A DNA stretch of 64,000 nt from the NCBI GenBank assembly GCA_963780175.1, contig CAWAAT010000006.1, positions 62,001-126,000 of the forward strand, read 5' to 3'. The position numbers and the translations under genes are program-made. This document shows positions 16,317-24,860 of this stretch, one piece after another. The notes beneath the pieces were generated by a model that saw nothing but the letters and a program-made list of their open reading frames with translations, was not told the origin of the DNA and searched no databases. Position 1 is the first letter of the stretch. The number at the start of each line of letters is the position of its first letter. The stretch comes from Brooklawnia sp963780175. Its GTDB lineage: Bacteria; Actinomycetota; Actinomycetes; Propionibacteriales; Propionibacteriaceae.

Positions 16317-16952
16317 TTACGGCGCCAACCGCCTTCTGAGCGCCACCGCAGCTGCCGCAATCAGCCGGGCGGCGTGCTCGACGTCGAGCCGACAGGTGTT
16401 CACCACCAGGTCGTAATACTCGAGGTCACGCGGGTCGTACCCGTAGCTGAAGACCGACATGGACACCCGCGCGTCGTCCTCGAGTTTCAGGCGGACGGCC
16501 GCCATCTCGGAGGGCAGGTGGGCCAGTTCGGCGGCCCGGTTGACTCGTTGGTGTTCGGGCCCGTCCAGCCAGACGTTGAGGACGTTGGGCCAGTTGCGCA
16601 GGATGTAGGCGCCGTTGCGTCCCAGCAGGATGCCACCGCCACGAGCGTGACGTTCGACGGCCCGGGTGTTGAGCGAGATCTGATCGCGCAGACTGCTCAG
16701 CTCGGCCCCTGACAGCGCGGCCTGCATCGCCGAGTCGGGTCCGAGGCTCTGCAGCAGCCGGGTCAGATCTTCGGCGCCGGAGGTCTCCCCATCAAAGGCG
16801 CGCGCAATGTCGTCCGAACTGACGGCCTGCCCGTAGATGGGAACCTCGAGAATCTCGGCCAAGCGCAGGGCGATCGGCTCCATCTGTGAACCGGCGCTCT
16901 CCCACAGCGTGATCGTGGGGCGGACGGCTGCACCGGCATCGGCCGTCGTCAT
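16317..16952 (-). CDS. Cytidylate-kinase-like protein
   Basis: A 211-residue protein resembling the Cytidylate_kin2 family: an N-terminal ITLWES strand-loop, ALRLAEILEVPIYG helix and strand, a central GGGILLGRNGAYIL motif, VWLDGPEHQRVNR (nucleotide-binding strand with Arg), and a C-terminal YDLVVNT strand. The family normally has a Gly-rich phosphate loop after the first strand (S-R-x-x-G-S-G-G). Here that loop is WESAGSQMEP with a single Gly and no Lys, so classical kinase activity is doubtful. It starts at ATG 16952 with a strong GAGGAGG site. It could be a regulatory or ATP-independent member. It is probably monocistronic. Confidence 0.7.
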   Translation of the reverse strand: MTTADAGAAVRPTITLWESAGSQMEPIALRLAEILEVPIYGQAVSSDDIARAFDGETSGAEDLTRLLQSLGPDSAMQAALSGAELSSLRDQISLNTRAVERHARGGGILLGRNGAYILRNWPNVLNVWLDGPEHQRVNRAAELAHLPSEMAAVRLKLEDDARVSMSVFSYGYDPRDLEYYDLVVNTCRLDVEHAARLIAAAAVALRRRLAP

Positions 16953-17057
16953 GGCGCCTCCTCGACTGTGCGTTCTTCCCTGCCCTGCAGGCCGTTCACG
17001 GTCTGCTGACAGCAGCGTAGGGCGCCGGACGTCCGGCTGCCCCCGGAATCGGACAGC

Positions 17058-17954
17058 TCAGCTGCCCGGGACCCAACCTGGTGGCGTCGTCGAGCCGAAA
17101 GGATTGGCCACCCGGAACTGGCACACCGCGCAGTACTCCCCGAGGCCGCGGAACGGGCTGCGGCAGCGGGTGCACGTCCTGATCTCGAACAGCTCGAGCA
17201 GAACGGGGCCCATCAGCAGGGCGGGCGGCCCCAGACGGCCACGCTCAGCCAAGGCTCGCGCGTCGCAAACCGTCAGGCACTTGCCGCACCCGGTGCACAG
17301 GCTCGGGTCGAAACCCAGCCCGGCGCGTCCGTTGCCGGTCTCCAATGCGAGCGCCTGCTCGGGGCAACTGCGGACGCAGACCCGGCAGGCCACGCAGCCC
17401 TCGCTGACGAGGTCGAGCGCACCACTGGTCCAGCCTTCCTCGGGCTCGAGTGCAGGGGGCAGGTCGGCGGCCAATCCCCGGACGGCAGCACGTAAACGTT
17501 GCTGGGCGGTGCCTCGATCGGGAGGTTCCGGGTCGCCGGCCTCACCCACGGCGCCGAGCCCGACGAGCGACCGGCGTCGCAGGACGGGCATGGCGTCGGC
17601 ATCCAATACCTGCTTCGGTCGCCGGGCCCCTTCGGGCGGCTCGGCGACGACCTCGAGTCGGTCGCTCACGTGGGCCACCGTCGCCAGGCCCGTCCAGTCG
17701 CACGCCCAGGGCGCTTCACACCAGGTGTGGTCGAGCAGCACCCTTGCCACCCCCTGCACCAGCAGTTCGAAGGGCAGCGCGGCCGGGATCTGCGCCAGAC
17801 ACCCTCGCCAGGCCACCACGACCTCGTCGCGTCCGGCGACGACCCGCTCGGCGGCATGCCCGCACACCATTCGCACGGTGGCGTCCTGCTCGCGGGCGGC
17901 CCACTTCAGCAGTGAGTGGCCCGCAGCCACGGGCTTCTGCTCGGTTCCGCTCAT
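17058..17954 (-). CDS. Two-[4Fe-4S] ferredoxin-like protein of the dms operon
   Basis: A 298-residue iron-sulfur protein (from ATG 17954; a GTG five codons upstream is possible). Residues ~30-95 carry a C...C...WCEAPWAC cysteine pattern of unknown purpose. A middle ferredoxin region has two cluster motifs, CVACRVCVRSCP and CTGCGKCLTVCD. The end has a zinc-ribbon-like pair, CTRC and CAVC, nine residues apart. There is no Tat or Sec signal, so it is cytoplasmic. It lies 86 bases after dmsC, where related operons often encode a DmsD/TorD chaperone, but it is not related to DmsD. It may pass electrons to or from the reductase or help insert cofactors; this is inference. Confidence 0.75.
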   Translation of the reverse strand: MSGTEQKPVAAGHSLLKWAAREQDATVRMVCGHAAERVVAGRDEVVVAWRGCLAQIPAALPFELLVQGVARVLLDHTWCEAPWACDWTGLATVAHVSDRLEVVAEPPEGARRPKQVLDADAMPVLRRRSLVGLGAVGEAGDPEPPDRGTAQQRLRAAVRGLAADLPPALEPEEGWTSGALDLVSEGCVACRVCVRSCPEQALALETGNGRAGLGFDPSLCTGCGKCLTVCDARALAERGRLGPPALLMGPVLLELFEIRTCTRCRSPFRGLGEYCAVCQFRVANPFGSTTPPGWVPGS

Positions 17955-17984
17955 GGCTCGGGTGACCACGGACTGAAGCGGCGA

Positions 17985-18010
17985 GGGCCCGCCGGCGAAC
18001 CGGCGGACCC
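17985..18010 (-). terminator. UUCG-loop hairpin after dmsC
   Basis: On the minus strand an 11-bp stem (10 Watson-Crick pairs and one G-U) is closed by TTCG, an extra-stable tetraloop. It lies between the dmsC stop and the ferredoxin-like gene, 30 bases after dmsC. It could end most dms transcripts or merely stabilise the 3' end. No U-tract is present. Confidence 0.5.
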
Positions 18011-18039
18011 CCTGTCGGCTGGCTGGAAATCAGCCACTC

Positions 18040-19050
18040 TCAGATCCCGATTCGGGTCATGGCCTCGTAGAACAGCGAGCGACCCATGAATTCCCCGATC
18101 AGCAGCACCACGAACGCGGACACCATCAGGTAACCCAGCAGACGCAACCTCTTCACACCGAAACCGGCGTAGTAGAACGCCAGCAACCCCAACATGAACG
18201 CGCCCACCACCAACAACGCGAACCGCACCACAGCGAACCCGGTCCCGTAATGGGCAGCAGAAACCAACCCGTGCTCACCCATGCCGGCCAAACCACTCAC
18301 GTACAACGGCATCGCCACCAACAACACCCCGGCTGCCACCGTGGCCAGCATCACCACACCCCGCACACTGCCCGTCATCAACCGCTCCACCTCGGCACGC
18401 GTCTCCGCATCGGCGACACCACGATCAGCGAAGAAGTCCTTCAACCGCTGCACGTACGACCCCGACAGCTCACCCGAGACGACCTCAACACCAGGCTTGC
18501 CCACCCGCGCCTGACGCCGGGCGATCACCAACACAAACGCCGTCCCCACCAACACCGCACCCAACAACAACGTCGTCGCGAAGAACTGCACCCAGGTCGC
18601 CCACGAATTCCAGGCCGGCACCGTCACCAGCGAGTAGTAGATCTGCGCCTGCGCGACCACCAACCCGACACCCAGCAACGCCGTCACCACCGCGAGCACC
18701 TGCCGCAACATCGCCGAACCGATCTTCAACGCCTGCAACAGGAAGAACAAGAAACCCAACCCGGCAAACCCGACACCGAACAGAATCTCCCGACTCAACC
18801 AACTCGTCTGCCAATGCCGGACCACATTGAACACATTCGTCACATCATGCATGTGGAACATCGACGCCACCAGACCCACCACCATCGCCGGACCAATAGC
18901 GAACAACGCCGGATCAGCCAACCGATCCACCGCCTTCGACGAAAACCTCGCCGACCCCACGGTCTGCACCAACCCCAACACGATGAAGGCGCCCACACAC
19001 ATCTGCGACACCACCGTGAACACGATCATGGGCAACTCGCCAAGATTCAT
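18040..19050 (-). CDS. dmsC: DMSO-reductase-type membrane anchor subunit (DmsC family)
   Basis: Integral membrane subunit that oxidises menaquinol and feeds electrons to the DmsB iron-sulfur chain. The 336-residue protein has about eight hydrophobic helices and the DmsC-family segment FHMHDVTNVFNVVRHWQTSW near residue 65, followed by LSREILFG. It starts at ATG 19050, two bases after the dmsB stop. Most of the gene uses G- and T-ending codons (TTG for Leu, GGT/GGG for Gly, GCG for Ala), unlike dmsA1 and dmsA2; the last ~25 codons return to C-ending usage. This suggests a different origin from the catalytic genes. Confidence 0.9.
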   Translation of the reverse strand: MNLGELPMIVFTVVSQMCVGAFIVLGLVQTVGSARFSSKAVDRLADPALFAIGPAMVVGLVASMFHMHDVTNVFNVVRHWQTSWLSREILFGVGFAGLGFLFFLLQALKIGSAMLRQVLAVVTALLGVGLVVAQAQIYYSLVTVPAWNSWATWVQFFATTLLLGAVLVGTAFVLVIARRQARVGKPGVEVVSGELSGSYVQRLKDFFADRGVADAETRAEVERLMTGSVRGVVMLATVAAGVLLVAMPLYVSGLAGMGEHGLVSAAHYGTGFAVVRFALLVVGAFMLGLLAFYYAGFGVKRLRLLGYLMVSAFVVLLIGEFMGRSLFYEAMTRIGI

Positions 19051-19052
19051 GA

Positions 19053-19673
19053 TCAGATCTCCTTCGGATTCGCAATGGCACCCGTACCCTGGCCAGCCGG
19101 CTGGGCATCCCGATGCGGCTTGATCACCAAATTCGGCTGCGTGATCGACGGATCAGGCAACGGCGCAATCGCCGCCGACCCACCCGGATACTTCGCCTGC
19201 AACTCCTCCAACGGACCCCAATCCAACGCCCGCGACGGACACGCCGACACACACGCCGGATCCTGACCCGACTCCCGATAATCCGCACACAAATCACACT
19301 TCGTCATGTGACCGGTCTCAGCATTGAACTGCGGAGCCGAATACGGACACGCCCACTCGCAATACCGGCAACCCACACACTTGGAATCATCAACAAAAAC
19401 CGTGCCATCCTCACGACGAGTCATCGCCGTGGTCGGGCACACCTGCACACAAACCGGATTCTCACAATGGTTGCAGGCAATAGAGGTGTAATAACTGAAG
19501 ATCCGATGCGAGAACGTATCACCATCCATCCGCCACGAACCACCCGAATACTCCACCACCCGACGCCAATTCACCCCCAACGGGGTGTCGTGCTTGTCCT
19601 TGCACGCAATCTGACACGCCTTGCAGCCCGTGCAGATTGTCTGGTCGAAATAGAAACCCAACTTGTCGGACAT
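19053..19673 (-). CDS. dmsB: DMSO-reductase-type iron-sulfur subunit (DmsB family)
   Basis: A 206-residue electron-transfer subunit carrying four [4Fe-4S] clusters in the DmsB pattern: CTGCKACQIAC, CNHCENPVCVQVC, CVGCRYCEWAC, and CDLCADY...CVSAC. It would link the DmsC quinol site to the molybdenum subunit on the outer face of the membrane. It has no own signal, as expected for a partner exported with the Tat substrate. ATG 19673 is ten bases past the dmsA1 stop. Codons 123-171 all end in G or T, a bias not seen in dmsA1 or dmsA2 on either side. Confidence 0.93.
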   Translation of the reverse strand: MSDKLGFYFDQTICTGCKACQIACKDKHDTPLGVNWRRVVEYSGGSWRMDGDTFSHRIFSYYTSIACNHCENPVCVQVCPTTAMTRREDGTVFVDDSKCVGCRYCEWACPYSAPQFNAETGHMTKCDLCADYRESGQDPACVSACPSRALDWGPLEELQAKYPGGSAAIAPLPDPSITQPNLVIKPHRDAQPAGQGTGAIANPKEI

Positions 19674-19682
19674 ATCTAGCTC

Positions 19683-22229
19683 CTAGGCCTTCTCAACCTG
19701 AACGAGGGTGGTGTGGACTGCGTTCCCCTTCGCCAGCGGCGAGGGGTGCAGGGAGGTCAGAGTGTTGACCGAGCCGGCGATGTCCACCGGGTGGTCCCCA
19801 CCGCCAGAGGGACTACCCGCGTCGGTACGCGGGTTGAACCAGGCACCCTGAGGCAGGGACAACACCCCAGGCGCGATGCGTTCGGTCACCTTGGCCGCGA
19901 TCTTGACCGTGCCACGATCATTGAAGACGAAGACGAGGTCACCGTTGGCGACGCCACGCTCCTTCGCATCGATCGGGTTGATCCAGACCGACTGAGGATG
20001 CGCCTCCTGCATCCAGTCGACGTTGCCCCAGGTCGAGTGCGTCCGCTGCTTGTAGTGGTGCCCGATGATCTGCAGGGGATACTTCTCGTTCGACTTGGCG
20101 TCCTCAGAACCCTCCCAGGTGGCCACGAACTCCGGCAGCGGCGTGAGCACATCGCCGGGCAGCTTGGGACGGAAGTCTCCGAACGTCCACTTCTCGGCCA
20201 TCGCAGCCAGTCGGTCGGAATAGATCTCGATCTTGCCGGACGGGGTGGTCAGCTTGTTGGCCTCGGGATCATCACGGAAGGTCTTCAGCGAGACGACCGG
20301 GCCCTTGTTCTTGCGGAACAGGCCCATTTCCTTCCAGGCGTCGTAGTCAGGCACGTCCGGATCCTTGGCACGGGTTGCCTCGACGGTCGCCCGCAGCCAG
20401 TCCTCACGAGACTTGCCTTCGGTGAACTCCTGCTCAACTCCCAGCCGCTTGGACAACTCGACGCAGATGTCAAAGATCGATCGGCATTCATACAGCGGTT
20501 CAATCGCCTGGCTGGAGATGATCCCGTACGCCATCGGGCCGCCGTTGGAACCGGGGTGGATGTCGAACTCCTCCGCGGTCGACGTGCCGGGCAGCACGTA
20601 GTCCGAGTACCGGGCTGAAACCGTCATCTGGATGTCGCAGTTGACGATCAGCTCGCACAAGGTGTCGTCCTGCAGGATCGCGATGGACGCGTTGTTGTCA
20701 CCGGTCTGGTTGACGATCGAGTTGCCCGCGTAGTTCCACACCATCTTGATGGGGACCTCGAGCTGGACGTTGGTGGGCACCCCGTTCTCGTCAACCGGAA
20801 CCTTGAGCGAACGGCCACCGGAGGCCGGCTTCTCGCCCACGCCAGCGTTGAAGGTGTTCATCTCGGGGCCATGGTCGATAGCGTCCAGCCACGAGAAAAC
20901 CGAGATGATCTTGGTTGAAGGATTCTTGAGGCCCGAATTGAAGACCTGGGTGATCGGTAGCGACTGGGCGCCTTCGCGAGCCCCCGTCCCGCCGCCGGCG
21001 ATGCCGATGTTCCCGGTCACCGTGGCCAGCAGGAAAATCGACCGAGCGGTGTTCTCGCCGTTTGCGTGCCGCTGCGGCCCCCAGCCCTGGGTGATCGCGC
21101 ACGGCTTGGCCGTCGCGATCTCACGAGCCAGCCGAACGATGTCGGCCGCTGGGACGCCAGTGATGGCTGCGGCCCACTCCGGGGTCTTCTCGACCCCGTC
21201 GGGGCCAAGGCCCATCACGTAGCTCTTGTACGAAGCGTTGGCCGGCGCACCCTCGGGCATGTGCTCCTCGTCGAAGCCGATGCTGTACTTGTCGAGGAAC
21301 GCCTGGTCGTGCAGGTTCTCGGTGAGCATCACGTGGATCATGCCCGCAATGAGCGCGGCATCCGTGCCCGGGCGCAGCGCGACCCACTCGTCGCCCAACG
21401 CCACCGAGGTCTCGGAATAGCGCGGGTCGACGACGATGGTGCGCAGTCCTGCCGCCTTCTTGGTCTGCTGGGTGACGTACAACTGGCCGCCGCCCGACAT
21501 GCGCGTCTCGAGCGGGTTGTTGCCGAACAACACCTGCAGCCGCGAGTTGGCCGCGTCGTCGAAGGAGTTCCCGTTCACCCACGTCCCGTAGAAGTACGGG
21601 TAAGCCTGAGTGATCTCGGTGGTCGAGTAGTCCGAGTAGTGATCGAGGTAGCCACCCCAGGCTCGCATCATGCGGGCGAACGGCGTCGCGTCCGGGGGCC
21701 AGCCGCACGCCATCGTTGCCCCCAGCGTCCCGGTGGCGTAGTTGATGTAGAAGGTCTCATTGCCGTACTTGGACTTGAGAGCTTTCATCTTGTCGGCGAT
21801 CTCGTCCAGCGCCTGGTCCCAGGAGATCTCCTCCCACTGGCCCTCGCCGCGCTTGGTACCCTCCTTACGCTTCAGCGGGGTCTTCAGACGATCAGGATTG
21901 TAGATGCGGTGCCGCACCGAACGCCCACGCACGCACGCCCGCACCTGCTGGCTGCCCAAGTTGTCGTCGCCGGTATTGTCGGGCAACACCCGCACCACGA
22001 CGCCGTCCTTGACCTGGAGGCGCAAGGGACAACGCGAACCGCAGTTGACCGTGCAGGCACTCCACACCGTCTTGTCGGCGTCCGCCATGCCTTCGCCGTC
22101 GACGGCTCCGGCCACGGTGGGTGACGCGAGATGGGTGATGGACCCCACGAGTGCCGTGCTGCCGGCTACCGCGCCGGACCACTTCATGAAGGACCGTCGA
22201 CTGAGCGACGTGTCCGTGGATGTAGTCAT
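19683..22229 (-). CDS. DMSO-reductase-type molybdopterin catalytic subunit, copy 1 (DmsA family)
   Basis: Bis-MGD molybdenum oxidoreductase that reduces an oxyanion, S-oxide or N-oxide at the end of anaerobic respiration. The 848-residue precursor has a Tat signal with SRRSFMK in the first 15 residues. A [4Fe-4S] site, CTVNCGSRC plus a later Cys in RACVRG, follows. The HYSDYST segment carries the Ser that, by analogy with DMSO reductase, ligates molybdenum. GWGPQRHANGE and the C-terminal SPLAKGN...LVQVEK match E. coli DmsA closely. AGAAAGG seven bases upstream favours ATG 22229. It lies 13 bases after the second DmsA-like gene. True substrate is unknown (DMSO, TMAO, selenate and other oxyanions are possible). 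Confidence 0.93.
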   Translation of the reverse strand: MTTSTDTSLSRRSFMKWSGAVAGSTALVGSITHLASPTVAGAVDGEGMADADKTVWSACTVNCGSRCPLRLQVKDGVVVRVLPDNTGDDNLGSQQVRACVRGRSVRHRIYNPDRLKTPLKRKEGTKRGEGQWEEISWDQALDEIADKMKALKSKYGNETFYINYATGTLGATMACGWPPDATPFARMMRAWGGYLDHYSDYSTTEITQAYPYFYGTWVNGNSFDDAANSRLQVLFGNNPLETRMSGGGQLYVTQQTKKAAGLRTIVVDPRYSETSVALGDEWVALRPGTDAALIAGMIHVMLTENLHDQAFLDKYSIGFDEEHMPEGAPANASYKSYVMGLGPDGVEKTPEWAAAITGVPAADIVRLAREIATAKPCAITQGWGPQRHANGENTARSIFLLATVTGNIGIAGGGTGAREGAQSLPITQVFNSGLKNPSTKIISVFSWLDAIDHGPEMNTFNAGVGEKPASGGRSLKVPVDENGVPTNVQLEVPIKMVWNYAGNSIVNQTGDNNASIAILQDDTLCELIVNCDIQMTVSARYSDYVLPGTSTAEEFDIHPGSNGGPMAYGIISSQAIEPLYECRSIFDICVELSKRLGVEQEFTEGKSREDWLRATVEATRAKDPDVPDYDAWKEMGLFRKNKGPVVSLKTFRDDPEANKLTTPSGKIEIYSDRLAAMAEKWTFGDFRPKLPGDVLTPLPEFVATWEGSEDAKSNEKYPLQIIGHHYKQRTHSTWGNVDWMQEAHPQSVWINPIDAKERGVANGDLVFVFNDRGTVKIAAKVTERIAPGVLSLPQGAWFNPRTDAGSPSGGGDHPVDIAGSVNTLTSLHPSPLAKGNAVHTTLVQVEKA

Positions 22230-22242
22230 CCGCATGCCTTTC

Positions 22243-24681
22243 TCATTGCTTCTTGACCTGGACGAGATTCGTGTGTTGCGGGTTGCCCTTGGCATAGGCC
22301 GTGGCGTGCTGTGTGGTCAGCGTGTTGATGTTGCCCCCCACGTCCACACCCGCCTCGTTGCGATACCAGGCCCCCTGCGGCAGCGAGACCACCCCGGGCA
22401 TGATGCGTGGGGTCACGAACGCGGGGACGCGCACCCGGCCCCGATCGTTGAAGATCTCGACCAGATCCCCGGATTCGATGCCACGGGCATCGGCGTCCGC
22501 GGGATTGATGAACAGCCGCTGCGGGTGCACGTCCTTGAGCCATTCGAGGTTCGCGAACGTGGAGTGGACGCGTCCCTTGAAGTGGTGCCCGATGCACTGC
22601 AGCGGATAGTTCTCGTTGGTCTTGGCCTCGACGGCGCTCTCGAAGGTGTCCATGTACTCCGGCAGGGCGGTGATCTTGTCGCCCTTCCAGGGCTCCTCGA
22701 ACGTCCACGTGCTGGCCATCTTCCACAGTTCGGTCGAGAAGATCTCGATCTTGCCGGACGGGGTGGTCAACGGGTTGGCCTGAGGGTTCTCGCGGAACTT
22801 GCGCATCGGGACGACGTGGTTCTCGGGGGTGCTGTAGCGGTGGACGCCCAAATCCTTGAGTTCCTGCCAGGACGGGAAGTCCGGGCGTGCCTTCTGGTTC
22901 TCCGCGGCCAACCATCGCGTCCAGTCCTCACGGGTGCGTCCCTCGCTGTACCCCGGTTCCACCCCCAGCCGTTTGGCCAGTTCGACGCAGACGTCGTAGG
23001 AGTCGCGCACCTCGAACGGCGCCTCGATGGCCTTCTCATTGAACATGTAATAGGCCATGTCACCGCAGTACTCGCTGTGGCCCAGATCCCAGCGCTCTGG
23101 CCCCAAGGTGTCGGGCAGCACCAGATCCGCAAACTCGGCCGAGGGAGTCATCATGTTCTCGAAGACCACGATGAACTCACAGAGCGACTCGTCCTTGATG
23201 ATCTCGAGGGTCCGGGTGATGTCGGAGTGCTGGCCCGCGAACTTGCTGCCGCCGTACTGCAACTGGAACTTGATGCTGGTGGGCAGGCGATCCACCCCCC
23301 GGATGCCGTCCTTGGTGGCGGTCAACTCCTCACCGCGGACAACGGCGTCGGTCCACAGGAACAGCGGGATGGTCGCCTTGACCGGGTTGGTGCCGGCGGG
23401 GAACATCTTGGTCGTCCGCCAGTAGAAGCCGTCGCGGCCCCCGGAGCCGCCACCGTTGATGCCCACGTTGCCGGTGACAGCGGCGAGCGTGTAGATCGCC
23501 CGCGCCTGGTTCTCACCGTTCATGTGCCGTTGAGGACCCCACCCCTGGGTGATGGAGCACGGCTTGGCGTGTCCGATCTCGCGTGCCAGCCGGACGATCG
23601 TCTGCTCGGGGATGCCGGTGATCTGCGAAGCCCAGGCAGGGGTCTTCTCAAGGCCGTCGGGGCCCAGGCCCAGGATGTAGCTCTTGTAGGAGTTGCCGGC
23701 CGGGACGCCCTCGGGCATGTGCTCCTCGTCGAAGCCCTGAACGTAGGTGTCGAGGAAGCCCTGGTCGTGCAGGTTCTCCGAGATCAACACATGGACGATG
23801 GCCGACACCAACGCGGTGTCAGTACCCGGCTTGATGGGAATCCACTCATCGGCCAGCACCAGCGCGGTCTCGGAGTAGATGGGGTCGATGACGATGACCC
23901 TGACGCCCTTCTTCTTCAGGTACTGAGAGGTGTAAAGGATGCCGCCGCCAGACATGCGGGTCTCCTGCGGATTGTTGCCGAACATCACGACGAGCTTGGA
24001 GTTCTCGGCGGAATCCTCGAACGAGTTGGACGGCACCTCGTTGGGATCACCAGGATCCTGGAACTTGCCGTAGGTGAAGTTCGTGCACGTCGCGACCTGG
24101 GCATACGAGTAGTTGCCGTACCGCTTCAGCGAGCCTCCGAGCAAGTTGAACAGCCGTCCGAAAGGTCCGCCCTCGCCGATCGCCCCGCCCAACACACCAG
24201 AGCCGTGCTGCAGGTAAACGGCCTCGTTGCCGTAGGTGTCGATGGTGTACTTGATCTTCTCCGCCAGCAGATCCAGCGCCTCGTCCCAGGAGATCTCGTC
24301 CCACTGCCCGGCCCCACGCTCGGTTCCCGCGCGGCGGACGAGGGGCTTCTTCACCCGGTCAGGGCTGTAGACCCGGTTTCTGATGGACCGACCCCGGACG
24401 CAAGCACGCAACTGGCGGTTCTCGATGCTGTCATCACCGGTGTTGTCGGGCAGACACCGGACGATGACGCCGTCGCTGACCTGGAGGCGCAGCGGGCAGC
24501 GAGATCCGCAGTTGACGAAACAGACGTTCCACACGGTCGAGTCGACGTCGGCCTTGCCGTCACCGGGGGCCGCCGCGGACCGGCTGGAACTGGCGACGGT
24601 GGTTCCCACCAGTGCGGTCGTGCCAGCAACGGCACCCGACCACTTCAGGAACGATCGTCGATTCAAAGAGCTGGCCATCAT
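22243..24681 (-). CDS. DMSO-reductase-type molybdopterin catalytic subunit, copy 2 (DmsA family)
   Basis: Paralogue of the adjacent subunit and first gene of the operon. The 812-residue precursor has the Tat motif NRRSFLKWSG, the cluster motif CFVNCGSRC, and a YGNYSYAQ segment in place of DYST, so the presumed molybdenum-ligand Ser is kept but its surroundings differ. GWGPQRHMNGE and HATAYAKGN...LVQVKK mark the cofactor and C-terminal regions. GAAGGGG supports ATG 24681. Upstream, 24706-24716 reads TTGATTGATCA, which contains one half of an FNR-type site but no second half. Two catalytic chains with a single B and C recall the E. coli ynfEFGH layout, so each may handle a different acceptor. 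Confidence 0.92.
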   Translation of the reverse strand: MMASSLNRRSFLKWSGAVAGTTALVGTTVASSSRSAAAPGDGKADVDSTVWNVCFVNCGSRCPLRLQVSDGVIVRCLPDNTGDDSIENRQLRACVRGRSIRNRVYSPDRVKKPLVRRAGTERGAGQWDEISWDEALDLLAEKIKYTIDTYGNEAVYLQHGSGVLGGAIGEGGPFGRLFNLLGGSLKRYGNYSYAQVATCTNFTYGKFQDPGDPNEVPSNSFEDSAENSKLVVMFGNNPQETRMSGGGILYTSQYLKKKGVRVIVIDPIYSETALVLADEWIPIKPGTDTALVSAIVHVLISENLHDQGFLDTYVQGFDEEHMPEGVPAGNSYKSYILGLGPDGLEKTPAWASQITGIPEQTIVRLAREIGHAKPCSITQGWGPQRHMNGENQARAIYTLAAVTGNVGINGGGSGGRDGFYWRTTKMFPAGTNPVKATIPLFLWTDAVVRGEELTATKDGIRGVDRLPTSIKFQLQYGGSKFAGQHSDITRTLEIIKDESLCEFIVVFENMMTPSAEFADLVLPDTLGPERWDLGHSEYCGDMAYYMFNEKAIEAPFEVRDSYDVCVELAKRLGVEPGYSEGRTREDWTRWLAAENQKARPDFPSWQELKDLGVHRYSTPENHVVPMRKFRENPQANPLTTPSGKIEIFSTELWKMASTWTFEEPWKGDKITALPEYMDTFESAVEAKTNENYPLQCIGHHFKGRVHSTFANLEWLKDVHPQRLFINPADADARGIESGDLVEIFNDRGRVRVPAFVTPRIMPGVVSLPQGAWYRNEAGVDVGGNINTLTTQHATAYAKGNPQHTNLVQVKKQ

Positions 24682-24815
24682 TGGCACGGCCCCTTCCATC
24701 CAAAGTTGATTGATCATAGGGCACACGCTCGTCGCCTCAGACACCCCCCCCTATTCCTACGTTTCCTCAACCACACCGGTCAGCAGCGCCGCCGACGACG
24801 ATCGCAAGACAGCAC

Positions 24816-24845
24816 AGCGGGGCCCTCCCGAAGGAGGACCCCGCT
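24816..24845 (-). terminator. UUCG-loop terminator after clpC
   Basis: On the minus strand a 13-bp stem (12 Watson-Crick pairs, one G-U) is closed by a TTCG tetraloop, 15 bases after the clpC stop. It separates clpC from the dms operon, whose promoter must lie in 24682-24815. The same loop type is seen after dmsC. Confidence 0.65.
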
Positions 24846-24860
24846 GGTGGTCGAGCTGGT

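Noticed and set aside
15779..16360. Full-length reading of the minus-strand frame across the aroD end as a gene
   Set aside because: It overlaps the 3' part of aroD in antisense and has no credible start; only the short DUF222-like patch is kept as a possible relic.
24706..24716. FNR/CRP-type site upstream of the second dmsA gene
   Set aside because: Only one TTGAT half is present; the second half does not fit, so it is mentioned but not called as a site.
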